Source of the DNA: a virus
IMG/VR virus record: IMGVR_UViG_3300031951_019456
Span: 1 to 29,278 of that record
Length of the DNA: 29,278 nt
Direction: 5' to 3' (one strand)
Shown: positions 1-8,324 of the stretch, piece by piece
Layout: every line of letters begins with the position of its first letter
How positions within the stretch are numbered: the first letter of the stretch is position 1
The notes under the pieces: model-generated
The model's input: the letters and a program-made list of their open reading frames with translations, nothing else
The model's database searches: none
Told to the model about the DNA's origin: nothing
Translations under genes and position numbers: made by a program

Positions 1-2
1 AC

Positions 3-1577
3 GCGCAGTCAACTCTTACGACTGCACAAAACGCAGATGCATCAGTTGTTACCGCCACGACATCCGTTACCGCCGCCATCAACGCGGTTACCTTTGCGGA
101 GACATACACCGATTCTCTTGACGCAAACATTCACGCAACACTAACTCCAACCATCACCGACACTGAAGCATCAAGCGGATCTATTACTGTTACGGTAACT
201 CCTCCGCCTGGTGTTACGGCAAACACATGGTTTTATCAAGTTGTATCATCAAATCCAAATGCATCAAACCCGTATGCAAATGGAACCTGGAATACAGACG
301 GCGCTCCTGAGTCATTCACGATCTCAGGTTTATCAGACGGAGTAACCTACACGGTTCGTGTTGCGCACTGGAATGGAAGCACGAGCTCCTACACTGAAGT
401 AGTTGCAACGCCTATCTCTCCAACAACTCAACCAGTTGTCATTCCTGAGACTCCACTAGAAGAACCTACAACTCCTGATGTTGACCCAGAGCTTCCACCT
501 ACTGAAGAGCCTGAAACTGAAGCTCCTGAAGAAGAGCCAGAAGACGAAGACGAAGAGTCTGAGGAAGAGCCAGAAGAGTCTGACAAAGAGTCAGAAGACG
601 AAGAGGATGCTACTGAGACTGATGAGGAACCCCAGCCAGACGCTGAAGACTCTGAAACAGAAACTCCACCAACCGAAGAACCATCTGACCCAGAAACGCC
701 AGAAGACCCCCAGACAGAGCCAGAAACAGAGCAGCCAGAAGAGCCGGTAGACCCACAGCCAGAAGAGGAATCACCAGAAGAAGAGCCAGAAGACGACGAA
801 GAGCCAGCAACACCAGAACCTCCTAAGGAAGAGACAAAGCCTAACGAGCCAGATACTACACCAAAAGAAGAAAAAGTAAACAACCTTAATGATGCGCTCA
901 AGGATGGCGAGGTAACTGAAAAGGAAGCTCAACAGCTTATCCAGCAAATCACCGGCGGAGACAATGAACCTCTTACCGCCTCTGAAAAGACTGCGGTTGC
1001 AGCTGTTCTTGTTGCCGCGTTTGTTAGCTCAGGCGACGGAGCAGTTCCTGCGTCCGTTATGGCAGAGGCAGGAATTGAGGCAAAAGATCTCCCACCTGAT
1101 ACTCCAGTTGAACTAGCAAATGGTGTTGTAATTGTTGCCGAGGTTCAAGCAGCATTTGAAGTTCTAGCAGATCCCTCCCAGCTTGCGGCAGCAATCTTAG
1201 AAAATCCTGCACAGGTATTAACTGCGCTCGCAAATCTTGGCGCAGACATGTCTGAGGAAGAGCGTGAGGAATCGCAAAAGGTTGTTGTTGCATCTGTAGT
1301 TGCAGCTGGTGTTGCAGTTCAAGCAGCTGCGGCTGCAGCAACCTCTGCGGCAACAGCGGCAGCAACAACAAGTTCTAGCTCGTCATCATCTGCTCCTCGC
1401 GGCGGCGGTGACGCAGGTGTTCCTGGCGGTCGTGAAGGTGGAACAGTACGACGCGGTCGTGCAACATCAAAATCAAAGCCTAAGGCGGCAAAGGCAAAAC
1501 CTAAGGCAAAACCCAAGAAGGCAGTTAAAAAGTCCGGTAGAATACGCCGTATCCGTCTAAGGAGAAAACCAGTATGA
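3..1577 (+). CDS. FN3 / acidic linker / basic-tail protein, 5' partial
   Basis: This is an open frame entering from the left edge, so the start is not visible; 524 residues are present. Visible in order: a Thr/Ala-rich stretch; one fibronectin-III-like domain (about residues 40-135, ending in a GLSDGVTYTVRVAHWNG-like strand); a very acidic Pro/Glu/Asp/Thr linker (about 140-290); an Ala/Val-rich helical part (about 300-460) with long Ala and Ser runs; and a strongly basic Lys/Ala then Arg tail. The charge flip from acidic to basic is striking. FN3 domains and low-complexity linkers are usual in phage structural and secreted surface proteins. The stop overlaps the next start (ATGA), so the two genes are translationally coupled. 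A virion or cell-surface protein is inferred; the exact role is unknown. Confidence 0.75.
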   Translation, partial: AQSTLTTAQNADASVVTATTSVTAAINAVTFAETYTDSLDANIHATLTPTITDTEASSGSITVTVTPPPGVTANTWFYQVVSSNPNASNPYANGTWNTDGAPESFTISGLSDGVTYTVRVAHWNGSTSSYTEVVATPISPTTQPVVIPETPLEEPTTPDVDPELPPTEEPETEAPEEEPEDEDEESEEEPEESDKESEDEEDATETDEEPQPDAEDSETETPPTEEPSDPETPEDPQTEPETEQPEEPVDPQPEEESPEEEPEDDEEPATPEPPKEETKPNEPDTTPKEEKVNNLNDALKDGEVTEKEAQQLIQQITGGDNEPLTASEKTAVAAVLVAAFVSSGDGAVPASVMAEAGIEAKDLPPDTPVELANGVVIVAEVQAAFEVLADPSQLAAAILENPAQVLTALANLGADMSEEEREESQKVVVASVVAAGVAVQAAAAAATSAATAAATTSSSSSSSAPRGGGDAGVPGGREGGTVRRGRATSKSKPKAAKAKPKAKPKKAVKKSGRIRRIRLRRKPV

Positions 1578-1768
1578 ACCTATTAAAAGACATCTTTCGC
1601 GACATCACAGACCAGGCGTGGACGCTCCTGGGCATGTTCGTGGCGTGGCTTGTCCTTGACGGATCCGCCCGCACGATGACGGGTTATGCCATCATGGCAA
1701 CAACAGCATTTTGGATTATCACATATCCAATTCGCAATCCTAAAGAATCTGAAGACACAGAAGAATAG
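1574..1768 (+). CDS. Small two-helix membrane protein (holin-like candidate)
   Basis: The product is 64 residues with an amphipathic N-terminus, a hydrophobic segment at about 16-30 (TLLGMFVAWLVLDG), a short Ser-Ala-Arg turn, a second hydrophobic segment at about 35-53, and an acidic polar tail (KESEDTEE). The start overlaps the previous stop by ATGA, so it is probably translated by coupling. Size and topology fit a small holin or another phage inner-membrane protein, but no sequence signature settles this and the lysin lies 20 kb away. Holin is only a suggestion. Confidence 0.65.
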   Translation: MNLLKDIFRDITDQAWTLLGMFVAWLVLDGSARTMTGYAIMATTAFWIITYPIRNPKESEDTEE

Positions 1769-1773
1769 CGCGT

Positions 1774-1785
1774 TAGAATACCCTC
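1774..1785 (+). promoter_or_regulatory. Leaderless promoter of adhesin gene at 1786
   Basis: TAGAAT at 1774-1779 is a good -10 box. Its last base lies exactly 7 nt before the A of the ATG at 1786, and there is no Shine-Dalgarno sequence. The predicted transcript starts on the start codon. No convincing -35 box is seen. Confidence 0.6.
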
Positions 1786-2943
1786 ATGCGTCTTATAGGT
1801 AACTCAAGCTCAGGCGGCAAAGGTTCAGTTCCTAACACTCCAACCGTAGGAACGGCCACTGTCACAAACTCAACAACAGTTTCCCTTACCTTTACAGCGC
1901 CATTTTCTAAGCTTCCAATTACAAGTTACACAGTAACTTCATCCCCTTCAATTGCATTATCAGTATCTGGCACTTCCTCTCCACTTACCGTCACCGGCAG
2001 TTTTGCCTCTGGACAAGCATATACATTCGCAATTGCTGCTGTAAATCCCAATGGCGCATCTGTGGTAAGTAGTGCCAGTAACAGTGTAACTCCGCTAACT
2101 TTACCTTCAGTCACAGGCGGTTCACTCACTTCAGATGCAACTTATTACTATCGCAAATTTACAGAATCTGGCACTTTAGGAGTTACAAATGCTTCTTTGA
2201 CAGCTGATTTTCTACTTATCGGCGGCGGCGGAGCTGGCAGAGTAGGCGAGCAAGAAGCGTCCCTACCTTATTATTTTGCTGGCGGCGGTGGCGGCGCTGG
2301 AGCATTAAAATATTTAACAAATCAAACTATCGCAGTAGGCAACAACACTGTCACGATTGGCGCTGGCGGTTCAGCGAATAACTCTGGAAATGCATCATCT
2401 TTCCAAAGCACAACTTCAGCAGGAGGCGGACAAGGAGGAAGCGGCGGTGAAGTAGCAGCTTCAGGTGGCGGTGGTTTTTCTTACAACATAGAAGGTTCAC
2501 GATCAGGTGGACTAGGCGAAACAAGCACAGGTTTTGGTTCTTCAGGTGGTAATGGATTTCAAGTAAATACAGGACAAACAAATGTTAGTGGTGGCGGTGG
2601 AGGTGGTTTTGGTGCCACTGGCTCTAACGCTACAAGTGCAGGAGGGGGTAATGGTGGTGCAGGTACAAACGCTTATTCAGGGCTTGCTACTGCTACTTCT
2701 TCTGGTGTTGGTGGATTTTTTGCAGGTGGCGGTGGAGGTGGTTCTCGGTCAGGTGGTGCTGGTTCAGGTGGCAGTGGCGGCGGTGGAGCTGGCGGTGCAA
2801 ACGCAGCAGGCACAAATGGAACAGCAAACACTGGCGGCGGCGGCGGCGGCGGTGGAAGAAATACTAATGGCTTAAATGCCGCAGGTTTAGGCGGTTCAGG
2901 TATTCTTATTGTCCGCTACACAAGAAGTCAAGTAGGCGGATAA
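1786..2943 (+). CDS. FN3 + glycine-rich adhesin / tail-fibre-like protein
   Basis: The product is 385 residues. It has the family header MRLIGNSSSGG, then one FN3-like domain (about 18-105, with the ITSYTVTSSP strand shared by other copies). A lead-in module follows (about 107-145, TSDATYYYRKFTESGTL, then ADFLLIGGGG). Next is a long Gly/Ser/Ala/Asn region (about 147-368) and a closing strand GGSGILIVRYTRSQVGG. This layout matches the glycine-rich domain seen in phage tail and adhesin proteins; by analogy with T-even-type gp38 adhesins, such regions can fold as packed polyglycine helices with variable loops binding the receptor. It is the only complete plus-strand member of the family here. 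The role in host binding is inferred. Confidence 0.8.
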   Translation: MRLIGNSSSGGKGSVPNTPTVGTATVTNSTTVSLTFTAPFSKLPITSYTVTSSPSIALSVSGTSSPLTVTGSFASGQAYTFAIAAVNPNGASVVSSASNSVTPLTLPSVTGGSLTSDATYYYRKFTESGTLGVTNASLTADFLLIGGGGAGRVGEQEASLPYYFAGGGGGAGALKYLTNQTIAVGNNTVTIGAGGSANNSGNASSFQSTTSAGGGQGGSGGEVAASGGGGFSYNIEGSRSGGLGETSTGFGSSGGNGFQVNTGQTNVSGGGGGGFGATGSNATSAGGGNGGAGTNAYSGLATATSSGVGGFFAGGGGGGSRSGGAGSGGSGGGGAGGANAAGTNGTANTGGGGGGGGRNTNGLNAAGLGGSGILIVRYTRSQVGG

Positions 2944-2982
2944 AACGCTTCTGGAAACCCGCTGTTTAGTTATCATTTTGAT

Positions 2983-3043
2983 TTCACTTTATTTATAATT
3001 CACGTATATAATACTTCCCTGCGTTAAATCGCATTCAAAGGAG
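2983..3043 (+). promoter_or_regulatory. Promoter and ribosome binding site for the 3050 gene cluster
   Basis: TTCACT (2983-2988) and TATAAT (3007-3012) are separated by 18 nt. AAAGGAG (3037-3043) lies 6 nt before the GTG start at 3050. Unlike the adhesin genes, this unit has a normal leader. It would drive the coupled run of small genes down to about 4155. Confidence 0.55.
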
Positions 3044-3049
3044 AGTATT

Positions 3050-3361
3050 GTGAAACGCTTAGTTACCTACGTCATCAATGTTGACGAGGACATTGCAGAG
3101 AAGGCATTTGCATCTGCGGTTGATTTCTTGTCTGAGCATATTCCTAACATAAAGGTAAAGAAATCAAGTATCAACGTCGAGCCTCACGATGACTATCGCG
3201 GAATAGTCGCGGCTGTGGACTTCGATTATGTCAACCTAGATCCAGCGCAACAAAAGCAGGCAGCAAAAGCATTACATGAGCTAATAAAGCAGATGATTGA
3301 ATCACAACTCTGGATGGTTACCAACCTTCGAGTTCTAACAGAAACGGGAGTATCAAAATGA
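3050..3361 (+). CDS. Hypothetical protein, 103 aa
   Basis: A GTG start is supported by AAAGGAG six bases upstream. The product is soluble, with alternating beta and helical character (MKRLVTYVINVDEDIAEKAF at the start and a central VAAVDFDYV strand), and no Cys or membrane segment. A beta-alpha-beta fold is likely, but no family was recognised. Its stop overlaps the next start by ATGA, so it forms a coupled pair with the HTH protein that follows. Function unknown. Confidence 0.7.
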   Translation: MKRLVTYVINVDEDIAEKAFASAVDFLSEHIPNIKVKKSSINVEPHDDYRGIVAAVDFDYVNLDPAQQKQAAKALHELIKQMIESQLWMVTNLRVLTETGVSK

Positions 3362-3831
3362 CCAAGGACGACCTAACACTTAAGTACGCAAAGAAGATAG
3401 AGCCTTTACTCGATCTTGCCAAGCGCGCTTACGGTTTGAGAAATCAAAACACTCCTGCGCATAAGGCATCAACCAAGTATACTGAACTTGCTAAGGAGTA
3501 TTACGAAAAAGGCGGATCCCTTGTTGCACTTGCCGACGAGTTAGGCGTTGCATACTCCGGTTTGCGTAGACGTATATTTACCTCAACTACTGGATCCAGC
3601 TCACGTAAACCTCGCTCAAGGGCAACTGAGGAAGCCACTCAAAAGGCGCTCACTCAGGTTCTCAAGGCGCGTGATACGTCAACCGAAAGGTATCACGCGG
3701 AAATCTATAAGGCCTATCACGCAGGCGTTTCTCTAGCTCGCCTATCAAAAGGTCTTAACCTTTCTTCATCTGCTCCGTTGTATTACGCGGTTCAACGCCA
3801 CGAGATTCGTCTTAACGAGAAAAAGAAGTGA
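3358..3831 (+). CDS. Putative DNA-binding protein with two HTH-like repeats
   Basis: The product is basic, 157 residues. Two helix-turn-helix-like segments stand out: about 52-75 (GGSLVALADELGVAYSGLRR) and about 126-150 (GVSLARLSKGLNLSSSAPLY). They are joined by a Ser/Arg/Lys-rich linker (SSSRKPRSRA). The G-x-S-L-x-x-[LI]-[AS]-x-x-[LF] pattern is the same type of HTH found at the end of the recombinase at 27595. A regulator or DNA-binding accessory protein is the likely role. It is coupled by ATGA to the gene before and by GTGA to the gene after. Confidence 0.65.
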   Translation: MTKDDLTLKYAKKIEPLLDLAKRAYGLRNQNTPAHKASTKYTELAKEYYEKGGSLVALADELGVAYSGLRRRIFTSTTGSSSRKPRSRATEEATQKALTQVLKARDTSTERYHAEIYKAYHAGVSLARLSKGLNLSSSAPLYYAVQRHEIRLNEKKK

Positions 3832-4001
3832 CATTTTACGAGTACAGCTTCTTTTGTTCATCGTGCAAAAATAAGCAACACGGAATATCTTTAACTAAAC
3901 AGTCCCTTGACTCAGATGACTCGTGCTCGATGTGCGGGTCATTTTGGGAAAAGGTTATCGTCTTAAGAAAGAGCCAACATGCCAAGAAAGAAAAAGCCTA
4001 A
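3828..4001 (+). CDS. Small zinc-ribbon-like protein, 57 aa
   Basis: The GTG start overlaps the previous TGA (GTGA). The product begins MTFYEYSFFCSSCKNKQHG and has two CxxC pairs (C10/C13 and C34/C37, the second in DSCSMCGSFW). This is a classic four-Cys zinc ribbon spacing. The C-terminus is basic. It overlaps the next gene by 23 bp. A nucleic-acid or protein-binding zinc ribbon is inferred. The coupling and Cys pattern support a real gene despite the size. Confidence 0.6.
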   Translation: MTFYEYSFFCSSCKNKQHGISLTKQSLDSDDSCSMCGSFWEKVIVLRKSQHAKKEKA

Positions 4002-4155
4002 AGTTCCCGAGCTTACAGTAGTCAAGCTTGACCCCGTTCGTGACGCGCTCGCGAGAGGGTTTTTGTTCCTATTAGGACTACGTCACGTTTATTTTGTGTC
4101 CTTTGAGAAGGACCCCGTTGAGCAGATAAAGATATATAACAGTAAGATAGAATAA
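3979..4155 (+). CDS. Hypothetical basic protein, 58 aa
   Basis: The ATG lies inside the end of the zinc-ribbon gene in another frame. The product begins MPRKKKPKVPELTVVKLDP and has a hydrophobic stretch at about 25-42 (ARGFLFLLGLRHVYFVSF) that could be a short membrane-associated helix. The end of the frame also carries the -10 box of the next gene. No family recognised; the call rests on gene packing and a clean frame. Confidence 0.5.
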   Translation: MPRKKKPKVPELTVVKLDPVRDALARGFLFLLGLRHVYFVSFEKDPVEQIKIYNSKIE

Positions 4156-4159
4156 GTAG
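4148..4159 (+). promoter_or_regulatory. Leaderless promoter of 4160 gene
   Basis: TAGAAT (4148-4153) ends exactly 7 nt before the A of ATG 4160. No Shine-Dalgarno sequence lies between them. The box overlaps the last codons of the preceding gene. Confidence 0.5.
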
Positions 4160-4366
4160 ATGCCCTTAACCTACGGAGCAATAGAACCTATGCTCCCAGG
4201 TAGCATCTGTGATCTCTGCCCTCTCGAGGCAGCAGTTAAAGCACGATTCGAAGATCGAACAGTTCACCTATGCGATATTCATGCATTTGTTCACTCAGAC
4301 CTTATCTGGGCAAACGCGGACGCGATCTATGACCGCGTTGATATTCTCCCTCCAAAACCAGAATAG
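4160..4366 (+). CDS. Small Cys/His protein, 68 aa, possibly zinc-binding
   Basis: The product has C17-x2-C20 (SICDLCPLEAAVKARF) followed by C38 and H41 (HLCDIHAF), a CxxC...CxxH arrangement typical of a small zinc-binding treble-clef or ribbon fold. The start is placed by the -10 box at -7. It converges with the adhesin gene at 4377, only 10 bp away. Function unknown. Confidence 0.6.
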   Translation: MPLTYGAIEPMLPGSICDLCPLEAAVKARFEDRTVHLCDIHAFVHSDLIWANADAIYDRVDILPPKPE

Positions 4367-4376
4367 TGTACACTGC

Positions 4377-5534
4377 TTAAACAGTATACCGAACTATAAC
4401 AATGCCAGAGCCGCCATTTCCTCCGGTAGTTGATCCACTTGAAGGACGATTCCCCGAGTTTCCTCCAGAGCCAGTATTTGCTACTGCGTTTGCAGAGTTG
4501 CCAGACACTCCACCGCCTAGTCCTCCAGTTCCTGCTGCTCCGCCAGAGCCACCACCACCTCCCGCAAAATATCCACTGTTTGCGCCAGAGCTTGTTGCAG
4601 AAGCCCATGTAGCATAAGCGTTAGATCCATTTCCACCATTTCCACCATTACTACCGCTTGCAGCGCTTCCAGCGCTTCCAGCACCTCCACCGCCACCACC
4701 CGCTTGAGAACCTCTTCCATTTGCAGCTGAACCAGCGCCACCAGCGTTAGTTAGTCCACCACCACCTGCGCCTCCTGCAGCAGTTGTTCTATATGATATA
4801 GCTCCGTCTTCTCCGCCAGCCGCACCTCCGCCACCTGAGCCGCCTGCTTGACCAGCAAAGTCATACGCCCAAGCGCCTCGACCTCCGCCGTTACCAGTTA
4901 AGCTGTTAAATGTACTATTACTTCCCGTAGTGCCATAGGCGCCAGGTGAACCGCCTCCGCCAGCTCCTATTGTTACACTGTAATTTCCACTACTAACAGA
5001 TCCAGATCCGTAGTTCAGTCCTCCAGCGCCTCCTCCACCAGAAGCGTACTCGTTAGCAGAGTCTCTAAAGTGTCCACCCCCAGATGCTCCACCACCAATA
5101 ACAATGTACTCTACAGTCTTACTTCCAGCTGACACAGTAAATGTTCCACTTGAAGTAAATTTGTGATACTTATATCCACCTGATGTGTATTCAGTTCCGC
5201 CTGTTGCAGTAAACGGAACTTGTGGCGTTACTCCGCTAGAGGCAGAAGAATAACTTCCATTGATTCCATAGCTTGTCTCAGCTCTTACAGTAAACGTATA
5301 CGCAGTCCCATTTGATAGACCCGTGACAACAACAGAGCTTGATGTTGTAGTTGCTTGAAATCCACCTGGGCTTGACACAACTCGATATGTAACAGTTCCA
5401 CCTTTACCGGTGTAAGTAGGATTTGTCCATGACACCGTAGCTTGTCCATTACCAGCACTCGCGCTAACGCTTGTAGGTACTCCAGGCGTTCCCGCTCCTG
5501 GCGAGGACCCAAGTGTCCCAATTAGTCGTGCCAT
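4377..5534 (-). CDS. FN3 + glycine-rich adhesin / tail-fibre-like protein
   Basis: The product is 385 residues. Header MARLIGTLGSSPGAG; one FN3-like domain (about 18-108, with GKGGTVTYRVVSSPGGFQ and GLSNGTAYTFTVRAE); a lead-in (about 110-145, GYKYHKFTSSGTFTVSAG, VEYIVIGGG); a Gly/Ser/Asn-rich body to about 370; and the closing strand GGSGIVIVRYTV. The start overlaps the stop of the upstream adhesin by one base (TAATG), so the two are co-translated and share the promoter at 7055. It lacks the SQVGG extension found on several relatives. A receptor-binding virion role is inferred. Confidence 0.8.
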   Translation of the reverse strand: MARLIGTLGSSPGAGTPGVPTSVSASAGNGQATVSWTNPTYTGKGGTVTYRVVSSPGGFQATTTSSSVVVTGLSNGTAYTFTVRAETSYGINGSYSSASSGVTPQVPFTATGGTEYTSGGYKYHKFTSSGTFTVSAGSKTVEYIVIGGGASGGGHFRDSANEYASGGGGAGGLNYGSGSVSSGNYSVTIGAGGGGSPGAYGTTGSNSTFNSLTGNGGGRGAWAYDFAGQAGGSGGGGAAGGEDGAISYRTTAAGGAGGGGLTNAGGAGSAANGRGSQAGGGGGGAGSAGSAASGSNGGNGGNGSNAYATWASATSSGANSGYFAGGGGGSGGAAGTGGLGGGVSGNSANAVANTGSGGNSGNRPSSGSTTGGNGGSGIVIVRYTV

Positions 5535-7045
5535 TAGCCACCTACCTGTGCTCGCGTGTAGCGAACAACTACAATTCCTGAACCACCACTACCACCAGTA
5601 GAGGTTCCTACTGAAGAAGGAACTCCCGCTCCACCCGCGCCTCCACCTCTGTTAGCAGTACCATTCCCTCCATTGCTTCCACGACCACCACCATTACCTC
5701 CACCACCAGAACCTCCACTGCCAGCGCTACCACTAGAATCTGCAGTACTATCCATTCCATTTCCACCGCCGCCACCACCAGCATATGCTGTACCAAAATA
5801 AGTTAGTCCAGGTCCACCGTTTCCTGAAGTACTACTACCAGTTCCATTCCATCCTCCTACGCCACCCGCACCTCCACCGCCACCAGTGCCGATTGCTATT
5901 CTGCCGGCGTATGGAGTGTATGAAGCAATTCCTCCACCACGATTACCTTGCCCAGACACACCAACACCGTATTCAGTTACATCTGTTCCATTTTCTGGTA
6001 CTCCTTGTATATATCCAGTTCCAGCACCAGATCCTCCACCCTTAAATCCAACAGCGCTTGAAGTAGATGTAGCTAGGCTTCCTCCGCCTCCAGTAGCGCT
6101 TTGACCAAATGCAGTAGTAGCAGTTCCATTCGTTCCTTTATTGCCTCCTCCGCTAGCTCCACTTCCACCTCCACCTATGCTTATTGAGTAGGAAGCTGAC
6201 GATAATGACTGAGACGACTGATATATTAGTCCTCCAGCTCCTGCACCGCCTGCAGCGTAAAAGAATGGTCTATTATCTGGCGCATCTAATCTTGCCATTT
6301 GACTGCCGCCACCACCGCCACCACCAGCAACTACTAGGTAATCGCAAGACAGCGGTCCATTTGTAACTGTAAGTGTTCCACTAGCAGTAAACGTTCTATA
6401 ATAGTAAGTCGCATCACTAGTCAACGTTCCACCGGAGACAGATAGTGGCGCTACGGGTGTCGCGCTATTAGACGCGCTTGAAGCAGATGACGTTCCATTT
6501 GCATTTGCTGCGGTGACTGTAAATGTATACGCAGTTCCATTACTCAATCCACTTACAGTAATCGGGCTTGATGCTCCAGTGCCTGTAAATCCTCCAGGAC
6601 TTGATGTTACGGTGTATCCCGTAATAGCGCTTCCACCTGTAGCATTGGTGGTGAATGTAACGCTCGCGCTCGCATTTCCAGCCGTAGCGGTTCCAATTGT
6701 CGGAGCTTGAGGCACGGTAGTCGCGGTGACAGAAGCAGACGCTGATGACGCGGAGCTCGTACCCGCCGCGCTCGTTGCGGTGACGGTAAAGGTGTATCCT
6801 GTGGCAGACTGCAGTCCTGACACGGTTATAGGACTTGATGCTCCAGTTCCAGTAAATCCACCAGGGCTTGACGTGACTGTATATGAGGTTATAGGAAGCT
6901 TGCTTGTTGCAGGTGCGCTAAATGACACCGTAGCAGCTCCGTTGTTGTACCCGCGACTTGTGCCTACGTTAGAGCCAGATACGCTTGTAGGTACAGTTGG
7001 TGCACTTTTTGCTCCGCTTGATACGGGTCCAATTAGTCGTGCCAT
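5534..7045 (-). CDS. Two-FN3 + glycine-rich adhesin / tail-fibre-like protein
   Basis: The product is 503 residues. Header MARLIGPVSSGAKSA, then two FN3-like repeats (about 18-110 and 111-200) sharing the strand TSSPGGFTGTGASSPITV almost exactly. The lead-in follows (about 203-240, TSDATYYYRTFTASGTLTV, CDYLVVAGGGGG), then a Gly-rich body to about 485 and the closing strand GGSGIVVVRYTRAQVGG. The near-identity of the two FN3 repeats points to recent internal duplication. The first 17 bases of the gene (ATGGCACGACTAATTGG) are identical to those of the next gene at 5534, so header DNA is conserved as well as protein. Confidence 0.8.
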   Translation of the reverse strand: MARLIGPVSSGAKSAPTVPTSVSGSNVGTSRGYNNGAATVSFSAPATSKLPITSYTVTSSPGGFTGTGASSPITVSGLQSATGYTFTVTATSAAGTSSASSASASVTATTVPQAPTIGTATAGNASASVTFTTNATGGSAITGYTVTSSPGGFTGTGASSPITVSGLSNGTAYTFTVTAANANGTSSASSASNSATPVAPLSVSGGTLTSDATYYYRTFTASGTLTVTNGPLSCDYLVVAGGGGGGGSQMARLDAPDNRPFFYAAGGAGAGGLIYQSSQSLSSASYSISIGGGGSGASGGGNKGTNGTATTAFGQSATGGGGSLATSTSSAVGFKGGGSGAGTGYIQGVPENGTDVTEYGVGVSGQGNRGGGIASYTPYAGRIAIGTGGGGGAGGVGGWNGTGSSTSGNGGPGLTYFGTAYAGGGGGGNGMDSTADSSGSAGSGGSGGGGNGGGRGSNGGNGTANRGGGAGGAGVPSSVGTSTGGSGGSGIVVVRYTRAQVGG

Positions 7046-7047
7046 AG

Positions 7048-7060
7048 TTCCCTTATTCTA
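7048..7060 (-). promoter_or_regulatory. Promoter of the tandem adhesin pair
   Basis: On the minus strand TAGAAT (7060-7055) is followed by AAGGGA and then ACT-ATG. The predicted +1 at 7048 leaves a 3-nt leader (ACT). The same ACTATG start context recurs at the adhesins starting at 13274, 17077 and 19867. Confidence 0.5.
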
Positions 7061-7083
7061 TACCTATCTACTAACGCATGACC

Positions 7084-7115
7084 AAATAAAAACGGGCCCG
7101 GTTTCCCGAGCCCGC
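7084..7115 (-). terminator. Intrinsic terminator after the secreted coiled-coil gene
   Basis: On the minus strand a 10-bp GC-rich stem (7115-7106 with 7101-7092, two G-U pairs) encloses a GAAA tetraloop and is followed by a T run (7091-7087 and on to 7084). It lies just after the stop at 7132 and separates that gene from the adhesin pair downstream. Confidence 0.85.
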
Positions 7116-7131
7116 TTTCTATTAAGTTGTA

Positions 7132-8292
7132 CTACTTTACAGCCTTGAACTTGTGCTTCTTTGCCATTGCATTGTACTTCTTCTTTAGATCAGCAAGTGC
7201 CTTATCAACCGCTACCTTAGCTGCGGTCATATCTGCAAGAGCCTTATCAGCCAATGCCTTGGCGTCTGCCGCTGCCTTAGCTGCAACATCAGCTGCTGCC
7301 TTAGCCTTTACAGACTCTGCGGCGATGGCATCAGCCACTGCCTTTGCCTTATCGGCATCTGCGCTTGCCTTTGCGGCCAATGCATCAGCCTTAGCCTTTG
7401 CATCTGCATCTGCCATTGCCTTCTTGGTTGCATCATGTGCAGCCTTTTCAGCAGCCAATGCAGCGTTAGCTGCAGCGAGCTCAGCAACAAGGTCGCGTAG
7501 TGAAGTTGTAAACGATACGGTTGAAACTGGCGCAGCAAAACCTGCCACGGCGTTTGCAACTGTTGCGTTAGCAACAACTACGATGCTTGATCCTGTAGCT
7601 GGAGCAAATACCTTAAGCTCAGCATTACCAAGTCCTACGGTTGCAGTCTCAACTGCGGTTGTAAGAGCCGCGGTGTTAAGTCCTGTCGCTGCGACTGTTG
7701 CGCCTGCAACTGTCGCGTTGATTGTAAGACCTGAGACCTTGTTACCGAAGACGTCGGATGCTGAGAGAGTATAGGTGCCGATTGTTCCAGCAGCTAGGTT
7801 AGCAGGACCTGTAAGTGCAATTGCATTTGCAGCTCCAGCAGTTCCCTTCATATAAATTGTGTTTGTAACACCGAGGTTAGAAACAGTGATTGAACCTGTT
7901 GCAGTAGATGTCGTGAAGGCAAATACTGTAGCGGTTGTACCTGTTCCTGTAGCTACGGTGAGAGCTGATACACCATCAGCAGCGCGAACGCGTGTTCCTG
8001 CTGGGTTATCAAGAGCAGCGACAAGTTTGATTGTGCCGCTTGCGGTGAATGTTACAGATGTACCTGTATCAACTGTTGCCACAAGACGAACGGCGTCCGC
8101 CTCGTCAACAGTGTTGTCTGCAGGAACGGTTACAGCAGCTGGAGCAAGTGCAGTTGTTGCATTTGATCCTGCCACGGCAGCGCCGACCTTAACAGACAGT
8201 GACATATCTGCAGCGCTTGAAGGAGCAGCGGCCACTGCACCAAGACCAAGCGCCATAGCAGCAGCCACGGCGATAGAACGGATTAACTTCAT
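7132..8292 (-). CDS. Secreted Ala-rich protein with Ig-like part and long coiled coil
   Basis: The product is 386 residues. A Sec signal peptide is clear: MKLIRSIAVAAAMALGLG, then a small-residue cleavage region near SSAA-D (about residue 28). A Thr/Val/Ala-rich beta part follows (about 30-255) resembling bacterial Ig-like or S-layer-type repeats. A highly charged Ala/Lys/Asp heptad region (about 260-370, KAKADALAAKASADADKAKA) should form a long coiled coil, and the tail is basic (AMAKKHKFKAVK). The start has AGGAG 6 bases upstream. Export to the host surface or wall is inferred. It may alter the infected cell's surface or be a host-derived gene. No specific family recognised. Confidence 0.75.
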   Translation of the reverse strand: MKLIRSIAVAAAMALGLGAVAAAPSSAADMSLSVKVGAAVAGSNATTALAPAAVTVPADNTVDEADAVRLVATVDTGTSVTFTASGTIKLVAALDNPAGTRVRAADGVSALTVATGTGTTATVFAFTTSTATGSITVSNLGVTNTIYMKGTAGAANAIALTGPANLAAGTIGTYTLSASDVFGNKVSGLTINATVAGATVAATGLNTAALTTAVETATVGLGNAELKVFAPATGSSIVVVANATVANAVAGFAAPVSTVSFTTSLRDLVAELAAANAALAAEKAAHDATKKAMADADAKAKADALAAKASADADKAKAVADAIAAESVKAKAAADVAAKAAADAKALADKALADMTAAKVAVDKALADLKKKYNAMAKKHKFKAVK

Positions 8293-8324
8293 GTGTCTCC
8301 TATAGTTGACAATAGAAAAGCTGA

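Noticed and set aside
428-901. Minus-strand Ser/Gly-rich frame of 157 residues
   Set aside because: It is the reverse complement of the Glu/Pro-rich linker of the gene ending at 1577. It has no start signals and a composition dictated by GAA/CCA codons on the other strand.
7127-7774. Plus-strand Ala/Ser-rich frame of 215 residues
   Set aside because: It is a shadow of the coiled-coil and adjoining beta region of the minus-strand secreted protein, which has a signal peptide, ribosome site and terminator.
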